Origin: Heliopora coerulea | Taxonomy: Eukaryota; Cnidaria; Anthozoa; Scleralcyonacea; Helioporidae | DNA: 64,000 nt | Assembly: GCA_030142905.1 (NCBI GenBank) | Contig: JASJOG010000015.1 | Coordinates: 2,664,501-2,728,500, forward strand | Reading direction: 5' to 3' | In this document: positions 1-14,099 of the stretch, one piece after another | Layout of the letters: each line of letters begins with the position of its first letter | Numbering within the stretch: the first letter of the stretch is position 1 | Translations under genes and position numbers: made by a program | The notes under the pieces: generated by a model | What the model saw: the letters and a program-made list of their open reading frames with translations, nothing else | What the model was told of the DNA's origin: nothing | Database searches by the model: none

Positions 1-54
1 AAAAAGTACGGCGACTAATTACCTACCTGTTTCTTTTGCGGTTTTTGACATGAA

Positions 55-330
55 AAGTTGTCTAGCAAGGGCGGATAAAAACATTAACTGGTTCGCTTTA
101 TTCCTCACATTTTAAAGTTTGCTTTAGTTTGCGTTATTTATTTCTTTACAAGTTCGTAGTTTAGTCTAACGTGGGCAGATTAAAAACATTGGCTTGCATT
201 CTTTATTCCCAAGGCTTTTAGTTTGCGTCAATACATATATTCTTTAACAAGTTAATGGTTTCATCTAGCTTGGGCGGATTAAAAACATTGGCTTGCATTC
301 TTTGTTCCTTTGGATTTTCCTTTTTCTTTA
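55..330. repeat. Tandem repeat, about 98-bp unit, three copies
   Basis: Three successive units begin near 55, 150 and 248. Each has an AAGTT start, then GGGCGGATTAAAAACATT-like sequence, then TTCGCTTTATTCC or TTGCATTCTTTATTCC, and the first two continue into AGTTTGCGT and a TTCTTTAC-type end. The second and third are closest to each other. No coding potential is seen. Confidence 0.7.
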
Positions 331-1473
331 TTTTAAACTTTATGCATTAGCATTCCCGTGGTTCCTCTGCCTGTTCCTCCCCTCTTCCGTTTACTGATCA
401 ACGTTTTAGAATAGCTAATGACTTTCCTTCATTAACATCTTATTAATTAGCTTGTTATTGACTAACCCGTCTTATGAGCAGTTATGGGTCACATGACTTT
501 TTTGACCTATAAAATATCGCCTAGTGTTTTATATCAATTCACGTTCCTCCTACGTTGAGACGTCGTTCGAAACGTCAGTATTTTATATCTTAAGTTTCTG
601 CAATTCCTGGCCCTTTGGCTTTTTACACGTTATTCTACACTGCCTACGCGGTGTTGAATAACTTTTGCTCTTATTTAAAAAAATTAGATTGCTTGACAAG
701 ATGACTGGAATCAACCAGGATCCTCATGTCAACTGCATTCTAAGTGCGCACTTACTTATATCCGACAGGGCTCAATCAATCTTAACGTATTCGGTAAAAT
801 TACTAAAATATGTGAACCGATGATTCAATAACGGTTGCTTTCTCAGTTGGGTTAGTTTATAAGGTATTAATGTTTGCTACTTGCATGTTCAAACGTTAGC
901 TATTGCGTATGTTTATGTATAATGTATTGCGTGACGCAACGGAATTCTTTTCTTATTAAAGAAACCGTCAAATAGAGCTGGGCCACTCATAACATGGCAA
1001 ATTCTTTCAGTGTCCTTTTATTGCTAGAAAAGTCATCGCACATTCATTGTTGGACCGTATTTATTCATCCAAATTACGTGTGAAATTGTTTGAACTTTTT
1101 TCAGCCCATTCTTTGTCTAACGTGTGCTTTGGTATAGTGATAGTAAGGAAATGGATCGACAATTAACTCTATTCATTGAAAAATTAGATAAATGTCCAGT
1201 GGGATGTGATTGTTGATAAAAGCTCAAAGGGAAATTGCATTAAATGACATGGAAACGGGATCATCTAAAGTTACACCAATATTACCATTTTGTTGATTTC
1301 CGAGAGAGTTTAGTTGATATTAACTCAAATGATAAAACATCTCATTAAATATAGAACGACCATTGATACTCCTAAGAATCCTTCAACATGCATGCACAAC
1401 ATATTCTGGACGTGCACACCAACCGAAAAAGTGAAAACCATCGTCGCCAATATTATTTTTATTTTCCCAGTCT

Positions 1474-1474
1474 G

Positions 1475-1522
<48 letters not shown>
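1474..1522. repeat. (TA)n microsatellite
   Basis: An almost pure TA run of about 42 bases preceded by one TATATG unit. Confidence 0.9.
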
Positions 1523-1525
<3 letters not shown>

Positions 1526-4500
1526 TATGTACATAAACTACTACATATACTACACGCAATTTTTGCACCTTTAAGTACCTCCGTGGTAAAACTCCCTTAT
1601 TCTTTGGGAAATATGTGCTTATGCACTAAAAACTTTCGAAAAATCTGCAGATGAATGTTTGATTCCCTTCAGCTGTTCATTCTAATTCATAAAAATAAGT
1701 ATTTGGACCTCCATTAGAGTTGAATGGTGTAAACAGGAGTTCCTAAATAGTCAGTGTTGAGAGGTGGGGTGATCTCTGTGATTTTCAAAATATAAAGGTG
1801 CATCGGTGCGGCTTGAGGCATTTGGTGAAGAGAAACGAGCTAGGGTTCGCAGATTCTAAGTTTTCATTAGTGTGCGTCCTTTGCCTTGTTCAACTTCAAA
1901 AGAGTTATTTTGACTTCCTTCGTTCCAGATCTCTTTTGGAGGGTCTTTTCTGCAGTTTGGCAATCCCATATTGTTTGGAAAAAGTGTGTTAGATATGACA
2001 CATGATAGATTCAGTGTATACAGCCACGTTTTACCTAGCATTTTTGTCGCTTTCAATACTCAGATTTAACGCTACAAAATTTAACCTTGCGTTCTGCTGC
2101 TTTCTGTAATTACACACGTCGAACTTAATTGTTTCATACACGGACATGTCGTGTACAAGGTAAAGTTTCACATCCGATGCGAAAGCAATTAAACAACGTA
2201 TCAAAGAACTACCCAAGTCTTTGACTCCAACGAAGATTCCGTGGACTATACGAGAAGTTCATTGACTCCATCAAAAGCCACGAAAAGAATCCACCCACTC
2301 TGGGGAGTCCAGTGATATCTGTCGTAGTTGAGCCAATCTAATGAAGAAATTTCTTACAGGTAGCGATTGGGGCTTATGCTCGATATCATTGGGAGCACAC
2401 GGTGAAGCAGAGAATTTCACACCACTTATGGTGTGAAAAGTGGGTTCAAAGAACAGTCCCTTCCTGCCGGCAGTCCTTAACGTTTTTTTTTTTTTTTTAC
2501 GAAACATGTTTTAGCTGGATAGTTCAGTGGGCTTTTGCAGTTTACCTTTTTTCATCTTAACTTTACCTAAAGGTTTCTTTTACATAAGACATGATAAACC
2601 AGCCATTTAGATAAACAAGGTGTTCTTGCAAAGAGTCGAACTGTCTCTTAGGTGAAGTTAGAGTACAAATAACTCCTTGGGGTCAAAATAACCTTTTTGT
2701 TTTTGGCGATGCTCACTCGTGAAAGGGACTGGTTCATGTTTCCTGTAAAAAGCGAGTTTAGTCATCGGACGTCGTCATCCTAATAGCAAGACAATTGTTC
2801 TTGCCCTCCCACGTCCATCACGAAGTTCCATAACAAACTGGTTGTCAAGGATAATACGACACTTGTTCCAGGGGTCTTTAGGTCTATATATAAATTTACA
2901 CATGCAAGTAAAATGCCTTTCCGTGATTGTGCTGCAGAATAACTTACTGGGAATCTTGCTTAAGACCGTGTCTCATTGGGAATCTGGTGATTGTCAGATG
3001 GAGAGACTCTTTCTCAGAAACCCACCTTCTATGCAACGTTTTGGGGATTCGTTCTTGTGATATCAAAGACCACACTGTCTGCAACGGGCTGTGTTGAAAT
3101 GTTGGTTGTTGACAAAAATCTCTTTGTGAAAAGTTTGTCTTCCTCTTTTCAGCGTTTCGAAGCAACGGCAATTTGTTAAAAACCTCTTATAAGGACAGTA
3201 ATCAGCTGGGTATTTTTCTTTATTATAAAATCTAAAGTTTGTTTAGTTTCTCTTCCCTCATTCTTATGTGGTTGGAAATTCATCAATCATTCCAGGCTGA
3301 CTCTTTGAGGGTTTTAATGTGAACGTATTGCTGTTGGAGAGGAACTGTTGCCAGAAATCAAAATATATTGAAACAAAAAGCCTTTATGTTACTTGGACGG
3401 TTTGGACGATCAGTAGAAAACATCTTCAGTAAAAAGAGAAGTTGTAACTGATCTAAAAATGTATTTTTAAACATACTAAAAAGCTGAATTTTCGGTCTCT
3501 CCTGCGGCCTTCCTCAGAGTTGATCTCAGTTTGGCGAGAAATGATCAAACCACCATTTATCAGCACGTATAGTCTTTTCAAATTTTAGAAGTGTTATCGT
3601 TGTCTGATCTTCCTCTCGAGAAATAATGTTGTCATTTTCGTATTTTAAGCCTTTGGATGCCGCCACTGCAGCGGTTGCTCGATGGTTCGAAGTTAAAGCA
3701 CCAAGCACAATTTACTCACTTCAAAATTATTTTCAGAAATACGTAAACTATTTATTTCAAACTGTCTAGTCCTTTCTTTCACGAGGAATATGAGAGTCAG
3801 GACCCGAAAACATCCATCGAATAGGTAAATGCATGATTTGTAGTATCAACCTACTCCTTCCACTTATTTAAAAAAAAATCCACGATATTTTTAATAATGT
3901 GTGGTGCGTTACAAGATTACAATAAATTTTTACATTGCAGTACACATAAGTACACAAAAAATACACGAATTCGTACGAGGGGATATAATTGCTGGGGGAA
4001 AACCATTTATAGCTAAAGGGTCAGAATTTGAAATTAGGCCGATTTGTTTACTTCTGAAAACCCACAAACGAAAGACTGTACCAAGGAAGCTGGTTTCTTC
4101 AAACTGCTACTGCTTCCTGCAAATCCCGGCAAGTCTTAACTTACCTCTCGTTCGGATATCAATTTTTATCAGCTCTAGTTGGCTTAAAGCAAGTTTTCGA
4201 GTTCGTTCACGTTTGGATGCACGTTTAAAAGGTTTTCATCGGCTTGCCTTGACTGGGGTGCGTCGTTCAATGATTGCTTTCAGCAGAAGTTACGTCAAGT
4301 TGTTCTTCGTTTGTTCGTATTCTCGTTTCGACGACGCATAAACCTCCTTGCCATATCTTTTAACGGTCCGACTAACAATTGAAAACACCTCATCTGTCTC
4401 TAAGACAATATCATTATAAACTATTTGGTCTTTAGCCCCTTTGACCCTTTAGCTTAAGGATTGCTTTGGAAATATACTTGATAGTATAATTGTCAACGCT

Positions 4501-4554
4501 CAAGTTTTGCTTAAAATTAAAAGCTAGAGGGACCAAAAACGGCCCAATAGATAC

Positions 4555-4805
4555 CCTAAGGGTTTCCTTAAAAACACTTCACATGCAGTGTTTCATATGT
4601 GAATTGTTTCAATTCCATACGTGAAATGAAAATTTCATGTGTGAAATTAATTTTTAGAAGTAAATCTTCCGTCTCATATGCGAAACGCATTTTTCGAACT
4701 CCTACATTTCACATATGAAATTTTGAACCAGATCATTTCACATGTGAATTGCGTATTTCATATGTGAAAATGTTCCCATTTCACATGTGAAATGAGATGT
4801 GAAAT
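4555..4805. repeat. Cluster of TTTCACATGTGAAA-like palindromes
   Basis: About nine variants of a 14-base palindrome (TTTCAYATGTGAAA) sit within 250 bases, bounded by CCTAAGGGTTTCCTT on the left and CGTAAGGGTAAGT on the right. A second, looser cluster lies at 23,400-23,660. The repetition and related edges suggest a small non-autonomous element; the CANNTG cores would also fit E-box-type sites, but nothing here shows regulation. Confidence 0.55.
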
Positions 4806-4917
4806 ATTCGTAAGGGTAAGTAAGAGTTTGTCCTTCCTCGGCTTCCGAGTCACAAATGTTTCTTTCCTTTCTCTCCATCTAATTTTGACGAGTAAAATTT
4901 AACACACAGACAAAGTA

Positions 4918-4980
4918 TAATATATATATATATATATATATATATTAGTATAATATAGTATAATAATAATAAATAATAAT
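4918..4980. repeat. (TA)n microsatellite and TAATAA-rich tail
   Basis: A pure TA run of about 26 bases is followed by TAGTATAATA and AATAAT units. Confidence 0.85.
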
Positions 4981-7900
4981 AAATAAGTTAATAGGAAAAT
5001 GCAAGCGACTGCTCTAATGGAGAGTGAAACAGTCTTAAGGAAGATTATGTCGGAGGTGTTGTAAGAAGAGTTGATAGCGATGAAAGACAGCTAATCTAGG
5101 TATTTTACGAACTTGGCCCGTGAACGTGGGCTCTAAAAATTCGAAATTCATAAAAACGATAATTTTGTTTGAAATGTCCAAACGCCGTTTAGCAAAAGTT
5201 GGGATTAATTCTTTCCAGGTGTACGTGGCGATAAAATATAGCACAATCAATGGTTAACACCACTTGAATTGACTAATCTCTAAGGTTTCGTCCGGTTGAC
5301 CCGAAACTTCATGATACCCAAACACAATGATTCCTCACGTCAAGTTGATGACTACATCAACAGTAAATCTCACGCAAGCATTGCAGTATCAAAGTCTTTT
5401 TACACCACGGGAGTAGGATCGCCTTTTGTTTGTCTGATCAGTCAAGTATCTATCCTAGCGTGAGATGTACTGTTGCTACAGTCGTTAAGTATTGTGTTTG
5501 GATGATGTGATCAAGTGCCCAGCCAACGTGGAGAAAAGCCGTGTGAACTTTCTATAAATTAACGGTGCGGTCAAGTTGATCACAACCGAATGTGTTACAT
5601 ACCAACTACATCAGCTACCGTAAAACACATTTACAAACTACAAACATTACTGAATTTGTTGTAATATCGCAAATACTTAAAAACGTCCTTCTAATCAAGG
5701 GTTAATTGGAATTGAACCCAACTCCTGAGCGGCAGATGATTTTAGTTGGTATCCAACCCAGACTGCTTTATAACTTCGAAGTATCTAACAATGTTTCGCA
5801 AAGTAAAAGTCTTTGCCGTAAAGAGTGTGTTTGAATTGTGCCAATTTTTTTTTTTAATTAATCCGGACATTTTAAGTAATTAACAAATTTAAAATAGCGG
5901 CGGAATCTGAAAAATTTGGTTCTTGTTTAGATGAAAGTTTGAAATCAATGTGCTTTTCTGGTGAGAATTTATAAATCCTCATGACAGAACATAAGTATCT
6001 AGAAGGTTGTTCACATCAGCCGTGAGCCACACGAAAAAAAAAAAAAAGAAAGAACTTGGTCGATGTGAATGAATCAAGTTTCAAGAAAGTTCATATCAGG
6101 GACAAGCGAGGCGAGCGATAAAATGAGCGATTTATCTTGTTCACGCGCGATTCACTCGCGTCTCGCGCGTCCGGAGTGATGATGATGATGGTGAACTTTA
6201 TTTTAACATGGAGTCTCCTCATTATATACTGCTCATCCGGAGAGTCGTGTAACATATACATACAAATTAAAAAGTGGTCGTTTACAAAGTAAGAAGGAAT
6301 TAAAAATAACTATTTACATATCAGTGAATCAGATTTAACAGATCAGGATTTGAAATTTTGTATCAAAAATTACCAACTTCAGTCTGTAGTTGGATATGTG
6401 CCACGTATTAATGAAGGGATAATCTCAACCTGAAATCTCAATTCCAAAAATTAGGTGCAGGTGCCTTAAATACAATGTATCTGAAAACGGAAAACGTGTT
6501 TCTCTTTTCCCTTCGTCATAAAAGCTGGAATAACGGAAAGGTGAGGGCTCTCAACTTGAGCCCATTTTAACGTAAATTGTCAGGTTCCTCCACGCAGAAA
6601 GCTCCGGGTCTTATACCAGACATGAGGAGTTAGGAGACGCTTGATATTTCAGGATTCACTGTCTCTTTATGCCAAACAATGAAAAAGTCCTGTTTGTTCT
6701 CACGTCTACTTCACATCCTGTCCGCCCAGCAAGGATCGTAATATTAAAAAATCTGTCGTTTTTAGAAAACAGAAAAGAGAAAGACGTTTTGAGGTGTTGT
6801 GTATATCCCGAATTGAATTCATAGGTTGGGAGAATTCATTCAATAATATTCTGGACGTTTGTATGAAGGCTGTAGAACTTGACCGATATTCCGAATAATG
6901 TTATGGTCTGTTTGTTGGATGTTGTCCGCATACTCAACATACCATCTTCGTAAATTCATCCAGACTACGTTTTCCCGAGCAAAAGTTTTCAAATTCATGT
7001 TCTTTTGGGTCCTCGTGATAATGAAAAACATTAAGAATCGAGGTGAATTTTCCATTGTCTAAAGCACTGGCCACTTTACTTGTTTGGCCACCAACTCGTT
7101 TGGCAACCAACTTACATCAGCTTGCGGTCACGAACGGGAATTTGAGCGGGTTCAAACTTGGATGCGAGTCTTCTTCGACCAGCCGTCTCCTTGTACGGCT
7201 TGAATAAGCTGTCATAAATTAGTGTCGGTAAAAAGCAAGTTGATTCAAATTTCCTCGTTGTAATTTGCACTCTGGTCTGGCCAAGACTCCATATTTCGAC
7301 GTGCCTTCAACGTTGTTTGGGTATAGTTAAACTTTTTGTTCACTTTGATGCCATTTTACATGGCCAGACGAAGTGAAAAGAATTTGTAATTGAAACGTCT
7401 GTAATGAAAAAAGTTTATATATTTTTTTTCTTTTGATAGCCGCTGTATTGGCAATGATCTAGCATTCTATCTTGGAAGTATACCTAAGTCATTTAGCAAA
7501 CTGTGTTTCGGAAGTAGAAAGCTACTTCTCACGGAAAAGAGTAACTATAAAAGCAATCTAAGTAGATACGCAAGACGACAAATGGGATCCCAGTAACACT
7601 TCTCCATCCGCATGTTTTTTTGAATAAGGACGTGAAGAAAGGCTGGATATATTTGTAAAAATAACCGTAAGACTGAAATAATTGAATCAACATGGTTTTC
7701 GGGTGTGATCAGTGTAAATTCCTTTATTCTTCAGTGTTTAAATAGAAGCTTTTTTTTTATTCTAATGAGCTTTTTTTTTCAAAAAAATGAAAAGACGTCG
7801 TCTGTCACTAAATCAGCCCGGCTGCCTTCTAATCCCTACCGACCTACCTTCCCGCCTGGCTCCATACTTTGGATCGATGTACGTTCGCGGTGTTTTGCTC

Positions 7901-10002
7901 TTGTTAAAAAAAACTGAGGTTATTATGGCAATATTACGGTGTATTTTTGTCTACAGGAACCGTTCCTATATTTACATCATTTACTTGAACCGCACATCAG
8001 TTACTTGAATAGCATAAAGATGGTTCTATAAATTCCTCATAAAAAAAGAAAATTAATCTATCTTAAAATTAAAGATTTAGTTTCTATATGACGAAAATGT
8101 AAATGAAAGAAACCTCAAAAACCTGAAATCTGAATTTTTGGCAACAAAAATCTACCTCAAAGAGGACTGTACTATCGATGTAATATTTACCGCAGTTCTC
8201 GCTCGCTATCAAGTTAATAACCCTGCTTATGTCCCCATCGAAAGATGATTAACTTGGATAGTTATTTTAGCTCGACAAGATGTTGGACCTTGTGTAACTT
8301 TATCACCATATTCTTTACATCTGCTCTTTGGTGATATTTAATTATTTCCTTTGCTGACGTCTAGGCACGTATTTTTCCTAAAATATAATTACCACTACAG
8401 CCTATCTATAACCCCGCTCTGCTCAAGCGCCGAAATTAACTATAAGCAACAAGCAGGTCAAAGGATATCAAGCTGAATTCTGCAGCCCCTAGAAGCGCGC
8501 GGGGAAAGTAAAAGTAAAGTTACACAACTTAGTTTATAGCTTGCGAAGGATGATTTCATGTTACAAGATATCGAAACAATGTGTGCAGCTGGTTCGGGAT
8601 ATACGAAGATAGAAGTATGAATCAACGTCGCTCGAAAGTCGTATGATACAACAGCGTCAGTGGAAGATATGTTTGCTGTTGCTATCAATTAAAAGTTCCT
8701 ACATAAGCTTGATCCTAGTCGGTGCAGACACCGCATCACTCTTTGTTCATTTTTGTATTAGGTTTGGCACAGGATTGGAGCGGCATTTGAAATACGTCAA
8801 CGGTTCTCTTTAGGCATTTTAAACGCTATAACAACGGATTCCTCAGTGTTATTTTCTTAAGACAGTGATGTGGGTTAATTACATTACAATAGAGTTCTTT
8901 GGTAAGAATATAATCGGAGAGGAAGGTCATTTAAGGTCTAACTCCCATTAAAACTGGTCTAGGTTTACAACTATATTCTCTTGTAGCAAGTCTTACATGT
9001 TAATTGACTTGATTTATTAGTTTTAACATGTATGTGACTCGAAAGTGCTTTTCTTACTTCGTCCTTCCGAAGAGGAAATGCTTACGCTTACTTATTGCAA
9101 ACTTGAAAACCCACTCCCAATTACATTTATTCCTTAATATGAGGCCTTTATTGGGGGTAATGGGCTACCCGTTCTTTTGTTGCAACATATTTGTGTGTAT
9201 CCGTAGTTTTCGAAGAAAACTTTATACCTCTCGGAAACAGGCAAATAGATAATTTAAGACCTCCCGGCGCTTCAGCATTTGATCTTATCTTTAGCTTTGA
9301 ATCTTTCACGGATTGATGGCAGCAATTTGAAAGAGCCTCAAGAGACCTATCCTTGTTCTTTTTTCAGCTTCCAAAGTGGATCTCTAATAGCTGATCTGGT
9401 CTTTTACAAACTGACCATTTCGGTATAACAATGTTTTCAATTGGTTTACCATGTTGATGTTTCTGCCACATAACCCGAGTGAACCTTTTTCACCAGTAAA
9501 TCGTGGCTTTTGTTGCTGTTCACCGATGGCGGTTGTGAACGACCAGACCAAAGGGTTGCATAGGTTTTATCTTAGGCCTACCCAGTACACCAAATAGTCT
9601 TTGTTATTTCCACAAGTGTCATCAATTACAAATTTCCGTTACACATTCACGCAATAGCTATATAGAGATGTATATATAATGTACCTCCATGTGCACTCCG
9701 GACATCACTTCAAACGCACCAGTCCTGTTCTTACAGAAGGGTGGCTCAAACGTGTGGCGTGTTCCTCGAGATAATATTCGACGTCAATTGTCACTGCTAA
9801 GATAGTCTGGTTCGGATACAACAATCGAAAGCGGTTTGTCTTTAGATTTTTTTTTTAGGTTGAGATTGCCAGTTTTTCATTCTTCTTGTGTCAGTAGCGT
9901 GGACTTCGTTCCGTCTTCCGTAAGTAGAGTCCGTAAAATATATCAGCTCATCCTGTGCGTTTTCGTTCCAGGAAAATCTTAACCTGTTAAACATCGGAGG
10001 TA

Positions 10003-10039
10003 ATGGATTCATTTAGTTGGTGGGCATTAATTTTATCCG
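10003..10039 (+). CDS. Exon 1: start codon and signal peptide
   Basis: The ATG begins MDSFSWWALILS and the exon stops at a consensus donor (G|GTAAGT). It leaves one base, which joins the two bases opening the exon at 14955 to give MDSFSWWALILSVWATVVC, a standard signal peptide ending near Cys19. The phase match, the donor and the completion of a hydrophobic core begun by the next exon support this start. The 4.9 kb distance makes it an inference until a transcript is seen. Confidence 0.6.
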
Positions 10040-13000
10040 GTAAGTATCCATACTATCGGACTTTAGGGAATATGAGCTCATGAAGATAACGTAAAGAGAA
10101 CATTTTATCGTTACCTTGTGCTGTAAAGGACTAGTGAGTCGATTTCTAGTTGGGTGACATGTGAACCCGCAATTTCTGCTTACCGGACCGACTGCTGTAC
10201 CAACGGGTCAGCAAGAGATATTGGAACTGTGTGCCCGTTGGCGGGATCTCCACAACAGCTCAATAAGGGACCTTAAGCAAACACGACACGGGAACGTCAA
10301 AGACGACGTCCTTCCTTCAATTGAATATTTCATCCAAACCAGAGAGAATAGATCATTTTTTACCTCAAGAGTAACCCCAACACTGTCCTTGTTCTGAATA
10401 CAACGTCACTCAGAGAGTTTAAACATATTCAGGACGACGGTAGCTCTTGAAGCGGTGAAAGTTGTTGGTTGAGTTTGACTTCAATGCATTCAACTGAGTC
10501 CTTTTAGAAACTGTGAAGTATTCTGGGGGTCGAAAAACATGTCAAGTACCAAATACGACGTCAGCGATCCGTGGTTTCTTTTAAGTGACAAAAATTTGTC
10601 CCTAAATCTCTAACGTTTCAATTCCATTTCAAGATCGTACTCCACAAATCACCTGATATCGCGCTTCGGCTTGCCTAATCTTTACTTGACTAACGTATTG
10701 TAGGATATAATCTCGAAATTTTCTCTTTGTTACCTTGGCGTTGATTCTGAGAAAGAGAAAAAATGTGTGTGGGTGTCTTTTTCATGAAATAATCGAAAAA
10801 TGCTAAAGTAGAAGATCTGTTAGGATTGGGGATATCGAAATACCAAGCGGTTTTGTTGGGAAGGTCAGCAATGTTTACTTTATCTCGACAGTATAGTCAG
10901 TGTACCATCTCTCAGCGGGAGACACCACGTCAACGCTACAACCAAACGCGCTAGGCATGCGTTGCCTTTAGACTAATGCCTTAGTACAGGAAGGAGAACT
11001 CTATTTTGTTTTAAGGTTCCATCAACACCAGGCAGCTGAACGCATTTTTGCATTGAAAATATAAGGCTGAGAATCTGTATATGACTTATGGATGGCATTC
11101 TGTCATATCCACAGTAATCGATACTATCGATATTTTCCGCTTGTCTGTGTCTTATTCCATTTCAGACCATGTGACGTTATTTGGGAGAAATTTTTATGGA
11201 AATTTTATGATAATCGGAAAACGCACCAAATTATTACGGTTGAAATTACGAAGAATCTTCAAATCACGCTGGCTGAAACGGTCAATTTTCATGCGTAGCA
11301 CAAAACTGTCAGTTGTCAAAAACAGAAGATAAAAGCTTTAGAAAACCATGCTTGTGCAAGCATGGCAGCGATGTTCACTATGTCGGCACTGTCGCCTCGT
11401 CTCCAGGAGTCATGACACGTCAGCGTGGTCACCAGCATTTATCGCTGTGTTGCTGCATGGAACCGCTCAGGGGTTTAGGGCGTCTGACTGCAAATTTGTC
11501 GCCAGCAGTTGTCGCCCCGCGCTCGGCTTATCTGACCGTTCGGCTTTCATACTGTTTTATCACCGCTTTATTTCTGCCCACATGGACCTAATATGAATAC
11601 AGTAAGAGAAGGGCAAAATCACTTCCTCCGCATGGAAGGGAGTACCTTCCCATTTTATTTTAGTTGAACCTCCCACACATTTCTCCGAGGTTAAACTCTT
11701 TGAGAACAATTCCACGAGCTTTGTTATTCCTGTGGCTCTCACCTTACCACTTTTCTTAACAGGGTTCCTTGAATAATCTGGATAGGGTACTTACCAAAGA
11801 AAGACAATTCGAGAAAATTTGACGAAATGTCGAAAAATTTATGAGCAATTCCACTCGAAGTATCTTTTGACTTTCAGTGAAATTCTTTAATATCCTCTCA
11901 TTAGGAATGACAGCCAGTTCTTTCGAGAGCTCTGTAACGTCTTTATTTGTTATCCTGAAAAGCCTACTGAAGACTCCTCTTCTGTGAAAGCCTTTCGTGT
12001 CAAAGATTCGTTGTAATAATTCGTCGTCAAAACAGACAGTTTATCTGGAATTCAACATATTGCATACTACACGAACTTACACTAACGCCATGTTAAGAAC
12101 AACACTTCTCTTAAGTCATCATGGGTCTTGTTTGGTGGTTGTAATGAAAGCCGAAGGTGTAACTTTAAAGGAAGAAAAAAAAGGTTGTCGGGATTTCAAC
12201 GAGAGTATGAAACATTTAAATTAATGAAAAACCGATGCATTGTTAAACTAAAGATGCTTAAATATAAAATAGCGATCCTTCGACAGTTCAAGTGAGTTAA
12301 AGAAAAAGGATATTTTTCACGTACAGGAAATTTTTATTCTGAATCATAGAGCACGATTTTTAGTACTATCTACACTGGTGTCTGGAGATCCTTTTGATTA
12401 AGATATAGACGATTCAATGAATCGTATTCTGACTAACGATAATAATTTTTGTTCAAACCAGTGATACACTTTATGAGAACTAAATAAAGTATAGAACGTA
12501 CATTCAAACGGAGCAGACTTTGTATAAACACGATAATAGGAAATGAGAAATGTGGACATCAGAACGATTAAACAGAGGGGGATTTGCTGAACGTTTCAAA
12601 TTTGCGGATGAATTTTTGAGGAAAAGCCGCAAAGGGTAGACGGTGTTTAAAAAAAAGAAGTGCAAGCCTTTTTAACCATAGACTAAAGAAAAATGTCTTC
12701 AAAGTATCTATTATGAATTGGAAATTTCCTACATTTCGTCTTAAATAATAAATTTTCCAAGTAAGCCCCAAGGATGCTGGCGAATACACTGTCTTGGAGT
12801 AAATCCAATCACGATACAATTGATTTCTTTGTAAATGGAGTCAACAAAACTGAAACGCTCCCTTTATTACTCATATTAAATTTACCATCAAAGGCGTTCT
12901 CAGATTCTTTTGGTCGCTCAAGGTCAGAGTGATGAAAGATGTCCGGACATATTTTAATATTATCATCCAAAGAGACGTTTGTGTAAAAACCATCCTGTCC

Positions 13001-13634
13001 ATTGAAGTACGCGCGGCTTATTAACTAATCCAAACTTCCTTGTGGATGCCGCTCAAGTTAAATTCGTCGAGCCGTTTTTTCGTTGAGAAAAGGATTTTAT
13101 TCTTTATCATGAAGCTATTTTATGTGGACATTATTCTATTTTGAGCTCCTGGCGTACAGTATATCTTGTGATCTCAAACTCATTGATAACTCGTGAATTA
13201 TCATAGCCAAACCATGAACTCATACCACACTGCATGGATGCATTTTGATAACCAATAAAAACCTGTAGAGAAAACTCACTAGGGACCTGGATCACAAGTG
13301 ATATACAGATATTGTTTGGGGGTAGCAGCAGAAGATAATATTAACCGGTTGAACCACTCACTTGCAGCATATATATGTATCTGTACAAGTTCATATACAA
13401 GGTGTGAATGAGTGGTTCAACCGGTTAATATTTTCTTCTAATTATATTTTGATATTCTTATATTTTCTTATTTTCTTCTAATATTTATATGTACAAGCAC
13501 ATATACAGATACATAAACATAGCAACTAACGACTGTTAACCGACAGTCATCATTCACCACGCGCTCTACCTTGTCAGCCATCGAGCACTCTGCGACACAT
13601 TATATACGTACACGGACATGTCTACGTGTATGTG

Positions 13635-13679
<45 letters not shown>

Positions 13680-14066
13680 ATATGTATATTTATGTATATG
13701 TGTATAGATATGTATATGCTTATGAACTTGAACCAAGAACTTTCCACCACCAGGGCTTAAAAACATAAGAATACGTTTGTCACTAAAAACCTTTAATCTC
13801 TTAAATTGACGTTTCGGGATCCTGCCCCTTTATCAAGAGACTATGTTCATGAATATATGTGTATATATGTATATATATACCAAAATAAACCAAAACTAGG
13901 GATGGCTTTGGCAATAAGAGAGCTCAATACTTCAAAAAATAGAGCAGTATCAAATAACATAAACTTAAAATGTCTTGTGTCGCTACTCCGAGTTTCACGC
14001 AACTATGCGATGATCGCATAGTTGCGTGAAACTCGGAGTAGCGACACAAGACATTTTAAGTTTATG

Positions 14067-14099
<33 letters not shown>

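Larger units (their letters stand above)
331..9960. other. Intergenic DNA without a recognisable gene
   Basis: I see no open frame with domain-like composition or paired splice sites here. The longest frame (146 codons, 3901-4341 plus) has a composition typical of chance translation. The stretch holds TA microsatellites near 1,481 and 4,920, a cluster of short palindromes at 4,555-4,805, a homopurine and CG-rich patch near 6,030-6,190, and otherwise AT-rich unique-looking sequence. The 3' part should contain the promoter and 5' untranslated region of the SOD-repeat gene starting at 10,003, but I cannot place a TATA box or start site. Confidence 0.5.

Noticed and set aside
3901..4341. 146-codon plus-strand frame
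   Set aside because: No domain-like pattern, no splice or promoter context, composition typical of chance translation.
8464..8500. GATATCAAGCTGAATTCTGCAGC, reminiscent of a cloning polylinker
   Set aside because: Order and spacing do not match any polylinker I know, and the flanks are ordinary genomic sequence; taken as chance.
10161..10397. 78-codon frame beginning MNPQFLLTGPTAVPTGQQE
   Set aside because: Protein-like at first sight but inside intron 1, with no acceptor or donor placing it in frame with the SOD-repeat exons and no family resemblance.
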